From an uncultured Sphingomonas sp. (GTDB lineage: Bacteria > Pseudomonadota > Alphaproteobacteria > Sphingomonadales > Sphingomonadaceae), in NCBI GenBank assembly GCA_946482655.1, contig CAMLSA010000006.1, positions 1 to 53,514 of the forward strand: a DNA stretch of 53,514 bases, read 5' to 3'. This document shows positions 27,383-35,556 of this stretch, piece after piece. How positions within the stretch are numbered: the first letter of the stretch is position 1; the number at the start of each line of letters is the position of its first letter. The notes under the pieces were generated by a model. It did no database searches. It was not told the origin of the DNA and saw only the letters and a list, made by a program, of their open reading frames with translations. Position numbers and translations under genes: made by a program.

Positions 27383-27871
27383 TTAGGGCCTTTTCCAGCT
27401 CACCTCATCGCCCACGGCGATGCCGTTCGCCGCCGCGCCGCCGCCGATGATTTCGATCACGGCCGATACCGGCTCGCCCGAGTCGATCGGATCGAGCTTT
27501 CCCGGCACGGCGTTGGCCGCGATTCGGGCGATGGTGCCGCCGGGGCGGATGAAGATCAGGTCGAGCGGTATATAGGTGTTCTTCATCCAGAAGCTGGCGA
27601 AGCGCGGCGGTGTCATCGGGAAGATCATTCCGCCATGATCGGGCAGACTGGTGCGGTACATCAGCCCGCGCGCCTGCTCCTCCGGCGTGGCCGCGATCTC
27701 GACCTCATAATGGACCACGCCCTTGGCGGTTCTGATCTGAAGCGGAACCAGCGGGGCGGGCCGGTCGGCAACCGTCGGAGTGTCGGAGGAGCGCGCGGAG
27801 GTCGGCGCGCAGCCGGCCACGACGAGCGAAGCGAGCGCGAGCGCACCCAGCAGCCGGGCCGGAAATACCAT
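27383..27871 (-). CDS. DUF192 lipoprotein
   Basis: A 162-residue precursor with a lipobox (ASLVVAGC, cysteine about residue 21) and one DUF192 domain (EEQARGLMYRTSLPDHGGMI, FWMKNTYIPLDLIFI, GEPVSAVIEI). DUF192 proteins are small beta-rich proteins of unknown function, often next to cold-shock genes in alphaproteobacteria, as here: the start lies 2 nt past the stop of the cold-shock gene. Confidence 0.9.
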   Translation of the reverse strand: MVFPARLLGALALASLVVAGCAPTSARSSDTPTVADRPAPLVPLQIRTAKGVVHYEVEIAATPEEQARGLMYRTSLPDHGGMIFPMTPPRFASFWMKNTYIPLDLIFIRPGGTIARIAANAVPGKLDPIDSGEPVSAVIEIIGGGAAANGIAVGDEVSWKRP

Positions 27872-27873
27872 GA

Positions 27874-28470
27874 TCAGTCGGGGATCAGTTCCACCGCGAG
27901 CGGGCCCTTGCGGCCTTCGGCGATACGTGCCTTCATCCGCATTTCGGGCAGGAGATCGGCGAAACCGGCGCGGCGCACGGTTTCCATATGCACGAAGATA
28001 TCCTGCGTATCGCCATCGCGGACGAGGAAACCGTAGCCCTTCAGCCGATTGAACCATTTGACGGTGACCGCCTCGGGCTCGCCGGCGTCGTCGATCAGCT
28101 GGTTCGGATCGACCCGATCGGCGTTGCGCTTGGCGATCAGGTCCGGATCGGGGCCGGTCGCGGTCGAGAGGTCGATCGCCAGAATCCGGCGTGCCTGCAG
28201 TCCGCGGTCGCGCGCGACGACCTCGCAGGCGATGCGCGCGCCCTCCGGCAGGGTCCGGCGGCCATGGTCGCGCAGCACCGAGAAGTGAACGAGAACGTCA
28301 CCACGATCGCCATCCGTGGCGATGAAGCCGAACCCGCGGGTGGCGTCGAACCATTTGACCGCCCCCACAACCGTCTCGGCGGGCTCGCCTGAAGCCATCG
28401 ACACGCGTTCCTGCCCGCTGTCCAGGCTGACGTCGCGCAATGTTACAGACGCAACAGACTGTTCATTCAT
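27874..28470 (-). CDS. Protein with two cold-shock domains
   Basis: A 198-residue protein with two cold-shock domains, near residues 35-100 and 130-198. Each carries the RNP1-like segment ([17 protein letters not shown] and [17 protein letters not shown]) and the RNP2-like [10 protein letters not shown] or [10 protein letters not shown]. Tandem-CSD proteins of this size are typical of alphaproteobacteria (CspD type) and bind single-stranded nucleic acids. The ATG at 28470 is chosen; a GTG at 28494 is an alternative. It precedes the DUF192 gene in an operon. Confidence 0.92.
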   Translation of the reverse strand: MNEQSVASVTLRDVSLDSGQERVSMASGEPAETVVGAVKWFDATRGFGFIATDGDRGDVLVHFSVLRDHGRRTLPEGARIACEVVARDRGLQARRILAIDLSTATGPDPDLIAKRNADRVDPNQLIDDAGEPEAVTVKWFNRLKGYGFLVRDGDTQDIFVHMETVRRAGFADLLPEMRMKARIAEGRKGPLAVELIPD

Positions 28471-28536
28471 TGTCAAGACACCCGCTGCTTGCACTGTCTT
28501 TTAACACAGGGCAACGCTGAAACGAAGCTATTCCGA

Positions 28537-29094
28537 CTAGCCGCCGCCGACATCGCTCGGAAAGCCGTCGCGATCAACATCTAGTTCATCGGGGGCGATA
28601 TCAAGAATGCGCAAGATGAGCTCGATCGGGTGCCCCGCGCGCGCCATCGACGCTATCCAGCGGCGCTTTTCCGCGGGATCGGGCCGCCGATCCGAAAAAG
28701 GCCCGATCCGCCTGCGCCGCGCGTAGGACATCGCCGCCTGCTCGGCTCGCGCGCCGATACGCTCGCTCAGTTCCCCGGCCGTGCCGGAATCGATTCCGGC
28801 GGCGCGTAGCGCGTTGCCGATCCGTTGCGCACCATAGCCCCGCCGCAGCAGCGAATCCGCGCGCGCGCGCGCGAACGCGCGATCGTCGACATAGCCGCGC
28901 TCGGCGAAGCGCTCGACCAGGCCCTCCACCGGTGCCGCGCCTTCCTCCGCCCAGCCGCGCTCGCGAAGTTTGCGGCGCAGATAGGCCGCGAGTTTCGCCC
29001 GGGTGGTGGCATAGCGTGCGGCATAGTCGAGCGCGGCGCGTTCAAGCGTGGCGCTGTCATAAGATGGTAATATTTTGGGAGTGGTCCGGGGCAT
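28537..29094 (-). CDS. recX: RecX-type regulatory protein
   Basis: RecX modulates RecA filament formation. The 185-residue protein shows the three-helix repeats of the family: LERAALDYAARYATTRAKL, ERFAERGYVDDRAFARARAD (core motif) and the YGAQRIGNALRAAGID segment. recA is not adjacent. The ATG at 29094 is favoured over a GTG at 29112, although neither has a strong ribosome site. The C-terminal part is acidic. Confidence 0.88.
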   Translation of the reverse strand: MPRTTPKILPSYDSATLERAALDYAARYATTRAKLAAYLRRKLRERGWAEEGAAPVEGLVERFAERGYVDDRAFARARADSLLRRGYGAQRIGNALRAAGIDSGTAGELSERIGARAEQAAMSYARRRRIGPFSDRRPDPAEKRRWIASMARAGHPIELILRILDIAPDELDVDRDGFPSDVGGG

Positions 29095-29204
29095 GCGCCA
29101 TGATTGTGCCACAGTCGGGCCGGATTTTGAACGCGGGCCTGCGCGAAGGCTGATGCTATAAGCGAGGCTGCCCGGCGGCCGCGGCGACCAAGGGAGGCGC
29201 GGTG

Positions 29205-30980
29205 ATGCTGGACAGGGTGGATGGCGCTTCGAGACTGCAGAGGAACGAGATTATAATGGCATTGGTGCCGACGCCGACAGTGGACGCGCTGCCGCGCCGT
29301 TTAGCCGATTTCGATACTTTGGGAGCGGCGCTCGACTATGCCGCCACCGGTGTCCGCGGCCTTAACTTTCATGATGCGCGGGGTAATCTCGCCCAGGTCT
29401 ATTCGCATGCCGAATTGCGGGCTGACGCGATCGCCAACGCCGGGCGGCTGATCGCCGCCGGCATCAGGCGGGGCGATCGCATCGCGCTGGTCGCCGAAAC
29501 CGGCCCGCATTTCGGGGCCCTGTTCTTCGGTGCGGTCTATGCCGGCGCCTGGCCGGTGCCGCTGCCGCTGCCGACTTCGTTTGGTGGCAAGGACAGCTAT
29601 ATCGATCAGCTCGCGATTCAGCTCTCGAGCTCGGAGCCGTCGCTGTTCTTCTATCCGGCCGAGCTTGACGAGATGTGCCGTGCCGCCGCCGCGCGGCGTG
29701 GTGTCGAGGCGATCAGCTTCGAAGCGTTCGGGGACTATCCGGTGGTCGATGCCGTGCTGCCGCAGGCCCGGCCCGACGACATCGCCTTCCTGCAATATTC
29801 GAGCGGCTCGACCCGCTTCCCGCATGGCGTCTCGGTCACCCACCGCTCGCTGCTCAACAATCTCGCGGCGCACGCCCATGGCATGCACTTCGAAGACGAT
29901 GACCGCTGCATCAGCTGGCTGCCCTGGTATCATGACATGGGGCTGGTCGGCTGCCTCCTCTCGCCGGTCGCCAATCAGATGTCGACCGACTATATCAAGA
30001 CCGAGGATTTCGCCCGGCGCCCACTCGCCTGGCTCGACATGATCAGCCGCAATCCCGACAGCTCGATCAGCTACTCGCCGACCTTCGGCTACGACATCTG
30101 CGCGCGGCGCATGTCGAGCCAGACCCGGGCGTCGGACCGCTTCGATCTGTCGCGCTGGCGGCTCGCCGGCAACGGCGCCGATATGATCCGTCCGGACGTG
30201 ATGCAGGCCTTCGTCGACGCTTTTTCCGAGGCCGGCTTCCGTGCCGATGCCTTTCAGCCGAGCTACGGCCTTGCCGAGGCGACGCTCGCGGTCTCGATCA
30301 TGCCGCCGCGCGAAGGCATCGTCGTCGAGCTGGTCGCCGAAACCCAGCTGTCGGGCGGCGACCACAGCCAGGATCGGCCGCGCCGGTTCCGCGCGGTCGT
30401 CAATTGCGGCAAGCCGGTGCGCGACATGAAGGTCGAGGTCCGCGACGACGACGGCGCGGTGCTGCCCGAGAAGATGATCGGCAAGCTGTGGTGCAAGGGC
30501 CCGTCGATCATGAAGGGCTATTTCCGCGACAAGGAGGCGACTGACGCCTGCATGGTCGACGGATGGCTCGACACCGGCGACATGGCCTATATCTCCGACG
30601 GCTACATCTTCATCGTCGGCCGCGCCAAGGACATGATCATCATCAACGGCAAGAACCACTGGCCGCAGGACATCGAGTGGGCGGTCGAGCAGTTGCCGGG
30701 CTTCAAGGCCGGCGATATCGCCGCCTTCGCGATCACCACGCCGGGCGGTGAGGAGACTCCCGCGGTACTGGTCCAGTGCCGCACATCGGACCCGGCCGAA
30801 CGTGCCCGCCTGCGCGACCAGATCCGCGAAAAGGTGCGGTCGATCACCGGCATGCACTGCGTCGTCGAACTGGTGCCGCCGCGCACCCTGCCCAAGACCA
30901 GCTCGGGCAAGCTCAGCCGCGCCAAGGCGCGCAACCTCTATCTGGCTGGCGAAATTCAGGGCTACGACATCGCGGCGTGA
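29205..30980 (+). CDS. Fatty-acyl-AMP ligase (FAAL)
   Basis: Activates fatty acids as acyl-adenylates for transfer to a carrier protein rather than to CoA. The 591-residue protein has the adenylate-forming motifs: QYSSGSTRFPHGVSVTH (FAAL-type QYxSGST, with His where PKG lysine is usual), SWLPWYHDMGL, SYGLAEATLAVS, GWLDTGDMAYI, GRAKDMIIINGKNHWPQDIE and the C-terminal catalytic lysine in KTSSGKLSRAKARN. The start is taken as ATG 29205 behind AGGGAGG; ATG 29256 is an alternative. No carrier protein, PKS or NRPS gene is adjacent. The next gene overlaps by GTGA, implying coordinated expression. Confidence 0.92.
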   Translation: MLDRVDGASRLQRNEIIMALVPTPTVDALPRRLADFDTLGAALDYAATGVRGLNFHDARGNLAQVYSHAELRADAIANAGRLIAAGIRRGDRIALVAETGPHFGALFFGAVYAGAWPVPLPLPTSFGGKDSYIDQLAIQLSSSEPSLFFYPAELDEMCRAAAARRGVEAISFEAFGDYPVVDAVLPQARPDDIAFLQYSSGSTRFPHGVSVTHRSLLNNLAAHAHGMHFEDDDRCISWLPWYHDMGLVGCLLSPVANQMSTDYIKTEDFARRPLAWLDMISRNPDSSISYSPTFGYDICARRMSSQTRASDRFDLSRWRLAGNGADMIRPDVMQAFVDAFSEAGFRADAFQPSYGLAEATLAVSIMPPREGIVVELVAETQLSGGDHSQDRPRRFRAVVNCGKPVRDMKVEVRDDDGAVLPEKMIGKLWCKGPSIMKGYFRDKEATDACMVDGWLDTGDMAYISDGYIFIVGRAKDMIIINGKNHWPQDIEWAVEQLPGFKAGDIAAFAITTPGGEETPAVLVQCRTSDPAERARLRDQIREKVRSITGMHCVVELVPPRTLPKTSSGKLSRAKARNLYLAGEIQGYDIAA

Positions 30981-31729
30981 GCCGGGATATCGCCCCGCGT
31001 GAGCGTCGCTCCGGCGGAGGCCGGTGGACCGTTTGGCTGGCGCTACTGCTCGCAGCGCCATCGACGGCGGCCCCGCTCGACGCGCTCGGCGATCCCGACC
31101 AGTTCCGCCGCGACATCGAGGCGCTCAACCACAAGCCATTGCCCGACGGCGAGCCGCTCGCCCGCGCGGTCGGCGCCGCGGTCGCTGTCGATTCGCAGCA
31201 GCGCGGCCGCTGCGCGCCGGCGAGGATCACCCTCGGCCCGCTCGAGCCGGTCAGCCTCGACGGCTCGATCACCGCGATGATCGAAAAAGGCCAGATCGAG
31301 AATGCATGGCTGGTCTCGGTCAAGCTCGACGATTGCCCGCCGGCCGATCCGATCCGGGTACTGCTGTTCCGCAGCGCCGATGGCCGCAAGCTGCAGGGCG
31401 TCTTCGCCGGCCAGGGCGAAAGCCTCGCCTGGCCGACCCTGTCGCGCGCGGCGCTGCGGGCCACCGTCGCCAAGGCGGTCGCGCGGCTGCGGCTGGCTGA
31501 TCCCAAATGCGCGCCTCGCGAGCTCACGCCGGTCGCCGTGCGCATCGCCGATCGCAGCGCCGATCTGGGCCCCAATGTCTATGGCATCCGGCTGAAGGGC
31601 TCCTGGAGCGAGGTATGGGCATTCGAGCCGTGCGGCCACAGGATCGCCGTGCCGATCCGCTTCACCACCGACGGCAAGGGCGGCGCCCATTGGGACATCG
31701 ACCAAAGCAGGATCGTCTATCGTCCCTGA
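30977..31729 (+). CDS. Secreted protein of unknown function coupled to the FAAL gene
   Basis: A 250-residue precursor whose GTG start overlaps the FAAL stop (GTGA). A basic N-terminus and hydrophobic stretch (WLALLLAAPSTAAP) form a signal peptide. The mature protein contains paired cysteines (GRCAPARI, LDDCPPAD, DPKCAPRE, EPCGHRIA) that could form disulfides, and ends in a strand-rich region (AHWDIDQSRIVYRP). I recognise no family. Coupling to an acyl-AMP ligase suggests a role in the same lipid-related pathway, but that is inference. Confidence 0.72.
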   Translation: MSRDIAPRERRSGGGRWTVWLALLLAAPSTAAPLDALGDPDQFRRDIEALNHKPLPDGEPLARAVGAAVAVDSQQRGRCAPARITLGPLEPVSLDGSITAMIEKGQIENAWLVSVKLDDCPPADPIRVLLFRSADGRKLQGVFAGQGESLAWPTLSRAALRATVAKAVARLRLADPKCAPRELTPVAVRIADRSADLGPNVYGIRLKGSWSEVWAFEPCGHRIAVPIRFTTDGKGGAHWDIDQSRIVYRP

Positions 31730-31746
31730 TCTACCGCGCCAGCCCC

Positions 31747-31775
31747 TTGCACTCCCACGCCCCCGCCGCTATGTG
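31747..31775 (+). promoter_or_regulatory. Promoter for tRNA-Trp
   Basis: TTGCAC at 31747-31752 and TATGTG at 31770-31775 are separated by 17 nt, the same layout found before both tRNA-Pro genes. The -10 element ends 18 nt before the tRNA. Confidence 0.55.
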
Positions 31776-31793
31776 CCCGCCTCTCGGACCCGG

Positions 31794-31869
31794 AGGAGTG
31801 TAGCTCAGTTGGTAGAGCATCGGTCTCCAAAACCGAGGGCCGTGGGTTCGAGTCCCTCCACTCCTGCCA
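31794..31869 (+). tRNA. tRNA-Trp, anticodon CCA
   Basis: A complete 76-nt tRNA. The acceptor AGGAGTG pairs with CACTCCT, the anticodon stem TCGGT/ACCGA encloses CTCCAAA (anticodon CCA), G is the discriminator base, and CCA is encoded. It precedes secE-nusG-rplKA, a conserved bacterial arrangement. Confidence 0.97.
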
Positions 31870-32016
31870 TTTCAATATGGTAGGGCAAGGCCGACGGGGT
31901 CGAGAATTGCGAGGTCAAGGTCCGCGGCCGCAAGGCTCTGGAGCGGACTGAGGCCTCGTGCCGTTATTTTGAGGTTTGGCGGTTATGCAGCCGTCGATTT
32001 GGTAGTAGGCGAGGAC

Positions 32017-32214
32017 GTGGCGAAGACTTCACCCGGCGAGTTCATCCGGCAGGTAAAGGCCGAGACGGCGAAGGTCGTCTGGCCAACCCGCAAGGAAACC
32101 GTGACGACCACCATCATGGTGGGAATCATGACGATGCTGCTGGGACTGTTCTTCTTCGGGATCGATCAGCTGTTCGCGGCGATCGTGAAGTTCCTGCTGT
32201 CGCTCTTGGGCTAA
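32017..32214 (+). CDS. secE: Preprotein translocase subunit SecE
   Basis: The essential small subunit that clamps SecY. A 65-residue single-helix form: an amphipathic N-terminal segment (SPGEFIRQVKAETAKVVWPT) with the conserved VVWPTRKET motif, then one membrane helix (about 34-60). The start is GTG at 32017, giving the usual (V/M)AKTSPGEF N-terminus; an upstream in-frame ATG at 31969 would add 16 unconserved residues. Confidence 0.95.
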   Translation: MAKTSPGEFIRQVKAETAKVVWPTRKETVTTTIMVGIMTMLLGLFFFGIDQLFAAIVKFLLSLLG

Positions 32215-32235
32215 GATACGGAGACGTTGGCGTTC

Positions 32236-32775
32236 ATGGCGCGCTGGTACATCATTCACGCCTATTCGGGCTTCGAGAACAAGGTCAAGGAATCGATCCT
32301 GGCCGATGCCGCGCGCATGGGGCTCGAGCAGCTCGTGGAGTCGGTGGAAGTGCCGACCGAGAAGATCACCGAGGTCCGCCGCGGCAAGAAGATCACCTCG
32401 GACCGCAAATTCTTCCCCGGCTATGTGCTGGCCAAGCTCAGCATGAACGACGATGTCTATCACCTGGTGAAGAACACGCCGAAGGTAACCGGCTTCCTCG
32501 GTTCGTCGGGCAAGCCGCAGCCGATCAGCGAGGCCGAGGCGGCACGCATCCTCAACACCAAGGAGGAGGCCGCCGCGGCGGCCCCCAAGGCCAAGCTCAA
32601 GGTCGATTACGAGATCGGCGACTCGGTCAAGGTGCTCGACGGCCCGTTCGCGAGCTTCAACGGCATCGTCGAGGAGCTCGATTTCGATCGCAGCCGCGTC
32701 AAGGTATCGGTGTCGATCTTCGGCCGCGCGACGCCGGTCGAGCTCGAGTTCGAGCAGGTCGAACGGGTGAAGTAA
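32236..32775 (+). CDS. nusG: Transcription termination/antitermination factor NusG
   Basis: NusG binds RNA polymerase and links it to Rho or to ribosomes. The 179-residue protein has the NGN domain (RWYIIHAYSGFENKVKESI, FFPGYVLAKLSMNDDVYHLV) and a C-terminal KOW domain (GDSVKVLDGPFASFNGIVEE). The ATG at 32236 gives the standard start; a TTG nine bases upstream is closer to the GGAG site and could also be used. Confidence 0.97.
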   Translation: MARWYIIHAYSGFENKVKESILADAARMGLEQLVESVEVPTEKITEVRRGKKITSDRKFFPGYVLAKLSMNDDVYHLVKNTPKVTGFLGSSGKPQPISEAEAARILNTKEEAAAAAPKAKLKVDYEIGDSVKVLDGPFASFNGIVEELDFDRSRVKVSVSIFGRATPVELEFEQVERVK

Positions 32776-32782
32776 TTCAGAG

Positions 32783-32883
32783 ATTCCGGTTCGGACCGGA
32801 ATGTGCCTTTGAGGCACGCGCATTGCGGGAGGCGCGCCTTCGGGAACGCCGCATGGACCGCTAAACTTGAAAGAGAGTGAACC
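32783..32883 (+). promoter_or_regulatory. Structured rplK leader, candidate L1 autoregulatory site
   Basis: The nusG-rplK gap holds a perfect 8-bp hairpin (32783-32790 with 32795-32802, TCGG loop), an adjacent 5-bp hairpin (32803-32817) and a further GCGG/CCGC pairing region before the start codon. Protein L1 represses the L11-L1 message in other bacteria by binding its leader; a similar role is inferred here. Confidence 0.4.
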
Positions 32884-33315
32884 ATGGCAAAGAAGATCAC
32901 GGGCTATATCAAGCTCCAGGTGCCCGCTGGAAAGGCGAATCCCTCGCCGCCGATCGGCCCCGCGCTCGGTCAGCGCGGCGTCAATATCATGGACTTCTGC
33001 AAGGCGTTCAACGCGCAGACCGGCGACCAGGAAGTCGGTACGCCGCTTCCCACCGTCATCACCGTCTATGCCGACCGCTCGTTCAGCTTCGTCACCAAGA
33101 CTCCGCCGGCGAGCTATCTGATCAAGAAGGCCGCCAACCTGAAGTCGGGCTCGAAGGAGCCGGGCAAGGTGGTCGCGGCCAAGATCAAGCGCTCGCAGCT
33201 CTCGGCGATCGCCGAGGTCAAGATGAAGGACCTCAACGCCAACGATCTCGAAGCGGCGACCCGCATCATCGAAGGCAGCGCCCGCGCGATGGGCCTCGAA
33301 GTGGTGGAGGGCTGA
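32884..33315 (+). CDS. rplK: 50S ribosomal protein L11
   Basis: Part of the GTPase-associated centre on helix 43/44 of 23S rRNA, needed for factor binding and stringent response activation. The 143-residue protein is normal length with the hallmark [20 protein letters not shown] and [16 protein letters not shown] in the N-terminal domain, and the RNA-binding C-terminal domain ending in the [12 protein letters not shown] motif. An AGAGAG-type ribosome site precedes the ATG. Confidence 0.98.
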   Translation: MAKKITGYIKLQVPAGKANPSPPIGPALGQRGVNIMDFCKAFNAQTGDQEVGTPLPTVITVYADRSFSFVTKTPPASYLIKKAANLKSGSKEPGKVVAAKIKRSQLSAIAEVKMKDLNANDLEAATRIIEGSARAMGLEVVEG

Positions 33316-33319
33316 CACG

Positions 33320-34015
33320 ATGGCCAAGCTCACGAAGAAGCAGAAGAACCAGCTCGGCTCGGTCGAGCGCGACAAGCTCTACGGCATCGATGAGGCGATC
33401 AAGCTCGCCAAGACCAACGCCACCGCCAAGTTCGACGAGACCATCGAGGTCGCGCTGAATCTCGGCGTCGACCCCCGCCATGCCGACCAGATGGTCCGCG
33501 GCGTGGTGACCCTGCCCAAGGGCACCGGCAAGGACGTCCGCGTCGGCGTGTTCGCGCGCGGTGCCAAGGCTGACGAAGCCAAGGCTGCCGGCGCCGAGGT
33601 CGTCGGTGCCGAGGATCTGCTCGAGACGATCCAGGGCGGCACGGTCGATTTCGACCGCTGCATCGCGACCCCGGACATGATGGGTCTGGTCGGCCGGCTC
33701 GGCAAGATCCTGGGTCCGAAGGGCCTGATGCCGAATCCCAAGCTCGGCACCGTCACGATGAACGTCGCCGAAGCCGTCAAGGCGGCCAAGGGAGGCCAAG
33801 TCGAGTTCCGCGTCGAGAAGGCCGGCATCATCCATTCGGGAATCGGCAAGGCCAGCTTCCCGGAAGCCGATCTGCGCGCCAATTTCGACGCGTTTGTCGA
33901 CGCGATCGTCAAGGCGAAGCCGACCGGCGCCAAAGGCAAGTACCTCAAGAAGGCCGCCGTCAGCTCGACGATGGGCCCGGGCGTCAAGATCGACACCGCC
34001 GACCTGGGCGCGTGA
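33320..34015 (+). CDS. rplA: 50S ribosomal protein L1
   Basis: Forms the L1 stalk and helps release deacylated tRNA; also a translational repressor of its own operon in many bacteria. The 231-residue protein contains the conserved [36 protein letters not shown] and [17 protein letters not shown] segments. It starts 4 nt after rplK. The usual rplJ-rplL-rpoBC continuation is absent here; a strong terminator follows. Confidence 0.98.
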   Translation: MAKLTKKQKNQLGSVERDKLYGIDEAIKLAKTNATAKFDETIEVALNLGVDPRHADQMVRGVVTLPKGTGKDVRVGVFARGAKADEAKAAGAEVVGAEDLLETIQGGTVDFDRCIATPDMMGLVGRLGKILGPKGLMPNPKLGTVTMNVAEAVKAAKGGQVEFRVEKAGIIHSGIGKASFPEADLRANFDAFVDAIVKAKPTGAKGKYLKKAAVSSTMGPGVKIDTADLGA

Positions 34016-34061
34016 TCGGCCATCGCTTCGGGCCGTCGGTCCGGAGTCCGGAACAAGATAC

Positions 34062-34096
34062 GGGCCGGTGCCGCGAGGTGCCGGCCCTTTTCTTTT
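34062..34096 (+). terminator. Rho-independent terminator of the secE-nusG-rplKA unit
   Basis: An 11-bp stem (34062-34072 with 34077-34087, two wobbles) is capped by a GCGA tetraloop and followed by TTTTCTTTT. It lies 46 nt after rplA and is the clearest intrinsic terminator in the window. Confidence 0.9.
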
Positions 34097-34151
34097 CCGC
34101 ATCTCCATACGGCCTTCCTTTCGGCGGAGGCGGGAATCTGCCATCCGGAGA

Positions 34152-34223
34152 GCGTCGGAAATCTTTACATGATCTTCTGACGCCAATCGTCTTTTTCGCG
34201 CAACGATCCCGGAAATCCGACGC
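34152..34223. repeat. Inverted 8-bp half-sites upstream of the sigma-54 promoter
   Basis: GCGTCGGA at 34152-34159 and its reverse complement TCCGACGC at 34216-34223 lie about 110 and 45 nt upstream of the predicted start of transcription. The distal copy is where enhancer-binding activators commonly bind; the proximal one is close to the promoter. Binding is unproven. Confidence 0.35.
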
Positions 34224-34233
34224 CTCCTCAACT

Positions 34234-34249
34234 TGGCACACTTCTCGCA
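34234..34249 (+). promoter_or_regulatory. Sigma-54 (-24/-12) promoter
   Basis: The sequence TGGCACACTTCTCGCA matches the RpoN consensus TGGCAC-N5-TTGCA with a single change (TCGC for TTGC) and the invariant GG and GC at the required 10-bp separation. Predicted transcription starts near 34260, about 50 nt before the start codon of the PEP-CTERM-like gene. Sigma-54 dependence is known for PEP-CTERM genes governed by the PrsK/PrsR two-component system. Confidence 0.65.
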
Positions 34250-34310
34250 TCGTACATGGCGAGCCCGTTTTTCCAGCTCGCCTTGGGCGGGGGCGGGGGG
34301 AGGTGATCCG

Positions 34311-34508
34311 ATGGTGAGTACCGCATTCCGGGGGGGTGTTGCGCTGTTTGCCGCCATCGTGATCACCTCTCCCTGCTGGGCGAATCTGGGGGCCGCCGGC
34401 AACTGGTTGCGCGATGTTCCGCAGCCGAGTGCGCTGGGCGTGTTCCTGATCGCGGTGGCAGGGGTTTTCGTCGGCCGCCTTGCGAGCCGCAAGCGCCGCG
34501 ATCCGTAG
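34311..34508 (+). CDS. Miniature PEP-CTERM-like protein
   Basis: A 65-residue protein made of two targeting signals with almost nothing between. Residues 1-24 form a signal peptide (hydrophobic core ALFAAIVITS, cleavage after PCWA). Residues 36-63 form a PEP-CTERM-like sorting signal: VPQPS, a hydrophobic helix (ALGVFLIAVAGVFVG) and a basic end (RLASRKRR). The predicted processed product is only about 11-16 residues. PEP-CTERM tails are recognised by exosortases and usually accompany exopolysaccharide loci. The Gln in PQP instead of PEP is a variant. A strong GGAGGTGAT ribosome site precedes the ATG. No exosortase is in the window. Alternatively it is simply a two-helix membrane microprotein. 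Confidence 0.7.
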   Translation: MVSTAFRGGVALFAAIVITSPCWANLGAAGNWLRDVPQPSALGVFLIAVAGVFVGRLASRKRRDP

Positions 34509-34673
34509 TTTCGCGTTGGGCTTAGTGGCTTCGAGTTTGCTTATTCCCCTGTAGCGTTGCGGAGCGTAACCAGGCCCCCGCCCGCCCTCACCGCTCCCTG
34601 TCGGTGGATGGCGCGCGGGGGCCGAGATTTTTCTGCGGTTGACCTGATCGGCCCGGCGCGCTTGAAGCGGCGG

Positions 34674-35015
34674 ATGACCGGCACCCTCGAAAGGCTCGAA
34701 TCGACCATAGCCGCCCGGCGCGGTGCCGATCCCGCGGCGTCCTACGTCGCGTCGCTGTTCGCGAAGGGCATGCCCAAGATCGCCCAGAAGCTCGGCGAGG
34801 AAGCCGTCGAGACGGTGATCGCGGCGATGGCGGGCGATGGCGGGTCGGTAGCCAGCGAGGCGGCCGACCTGTTGTTCCACCTGGTCATGTTGCTCGCCGC
34901 CGCCGGCGTCCCTTTGAGCGACGTCATGGCTGAGCTCGAGCGGCGGGAGGGCGTGTCGGGGCTGACCGAGAAGGCTGCGAGAAAATCACGTGAGCCGCGC
35001 CATCCCGACAAATGA
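34674..35015 (+). CDS. hisE: Phosphoribosyl-ATP pyrophosphohydrolase
   Basis: HisE catalyses the second step of histidine synthesis, removing PPi from phosphoribosyl-ATP. The 113-residue MazG-like protein has the KLGEEAVETVIAA metal-binding helix and EAADLLFHLVMLLA. The ATG at 34674 gives the normal N-terminus (TLERLESTIAARR). Unlike the usual hisF-hisE order, no other histidine biosynthetic gene is adjacent. The HIT-family gene follows after 13 nt. Confidence 0.94.
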   Translation: MTGTLERLESTIAARRGADPAASYVASLFAKGMPKIAQKLGEEAVETVIAAMAGDGGSVASEAADLLFHLVMLLAAAGVPLSDVMAELERREGVSGLTEKAARKSREPRHPDK

Positions 35016-35028
35016 TCCGGAGTGACCC

Positions 35029-35415
35029 ATGCCGATCGACGCGACCCTTCCCTATGACGACAGCAACATCTTCGCCCGCATCCTCCGTGGTGAGCTGCCG
35101 TGCAAGAAGGTGTATGAAGACGATATTTCGCTCGCCTTCCACGACATCAATCCACAGGCGCCGGTCCATGTCCTGGTGATCCCCAAGGGGCCCTATGTCT
35201 CGTGGGACGATTTCACCGCCAAGGCGAGCGATGCCGAAATCGCGGGTTTCATGCGCGCGGTCGGCCATGTCGCGCGGGAGGCGGGGCTGGTCGCCCCCGG
35301 TTACCGGCTGCTCGCGAACGTCGGCGGCCACGGTCATCAGGAGGTGCCGCACCTCCACGTCCATATCTTCGGCGGTCGCCAGTTCCGCGAGATGATCCCG
35401 CAGCCGAGAGCCTGA
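35029..35415 (+). CDS. HIT-family nucleotide hydrolase (HinT-like)
   Basis: A 128-residue histidine-triad protein with the catalytic HLHVHIF motif near residue 108 and the family start DSNIFARILRGELPCKKVYE. HinT-type enzymes hydrolyse adenosine phosphoramidates and acyl-adenylates. A GGAG ribosome site at 35019-35022 precedes the ATG. hisE-hinT adjacency is common in alphaproteobacteria. Confidence 0.92.
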   Translation: MPIDATLPYDDSNIFARILRGELPCKKVYEDDISLAFHDINPQAPVHVLVIPKGPYVSWDDFTAKASDAEIAGFMRAVGHVAREAGLVAPGYRLLANVGGHGHQEVPHLHVHIFGGRQFREMIPQPRA

Positions 35416-35556
35416 GGGCCGGGGCGCGATCGCCTCTGAGTGTTGCGCCGCGCACTTGTCATGACAGCCGGTTCGTTCCTAGCCTCGCCTGGGGATGGCC
35501 GCGGCGCGAACCCGGTCCTATGATGGGGTTTTGCTGCGACGATGGAAGGGCGAGCA

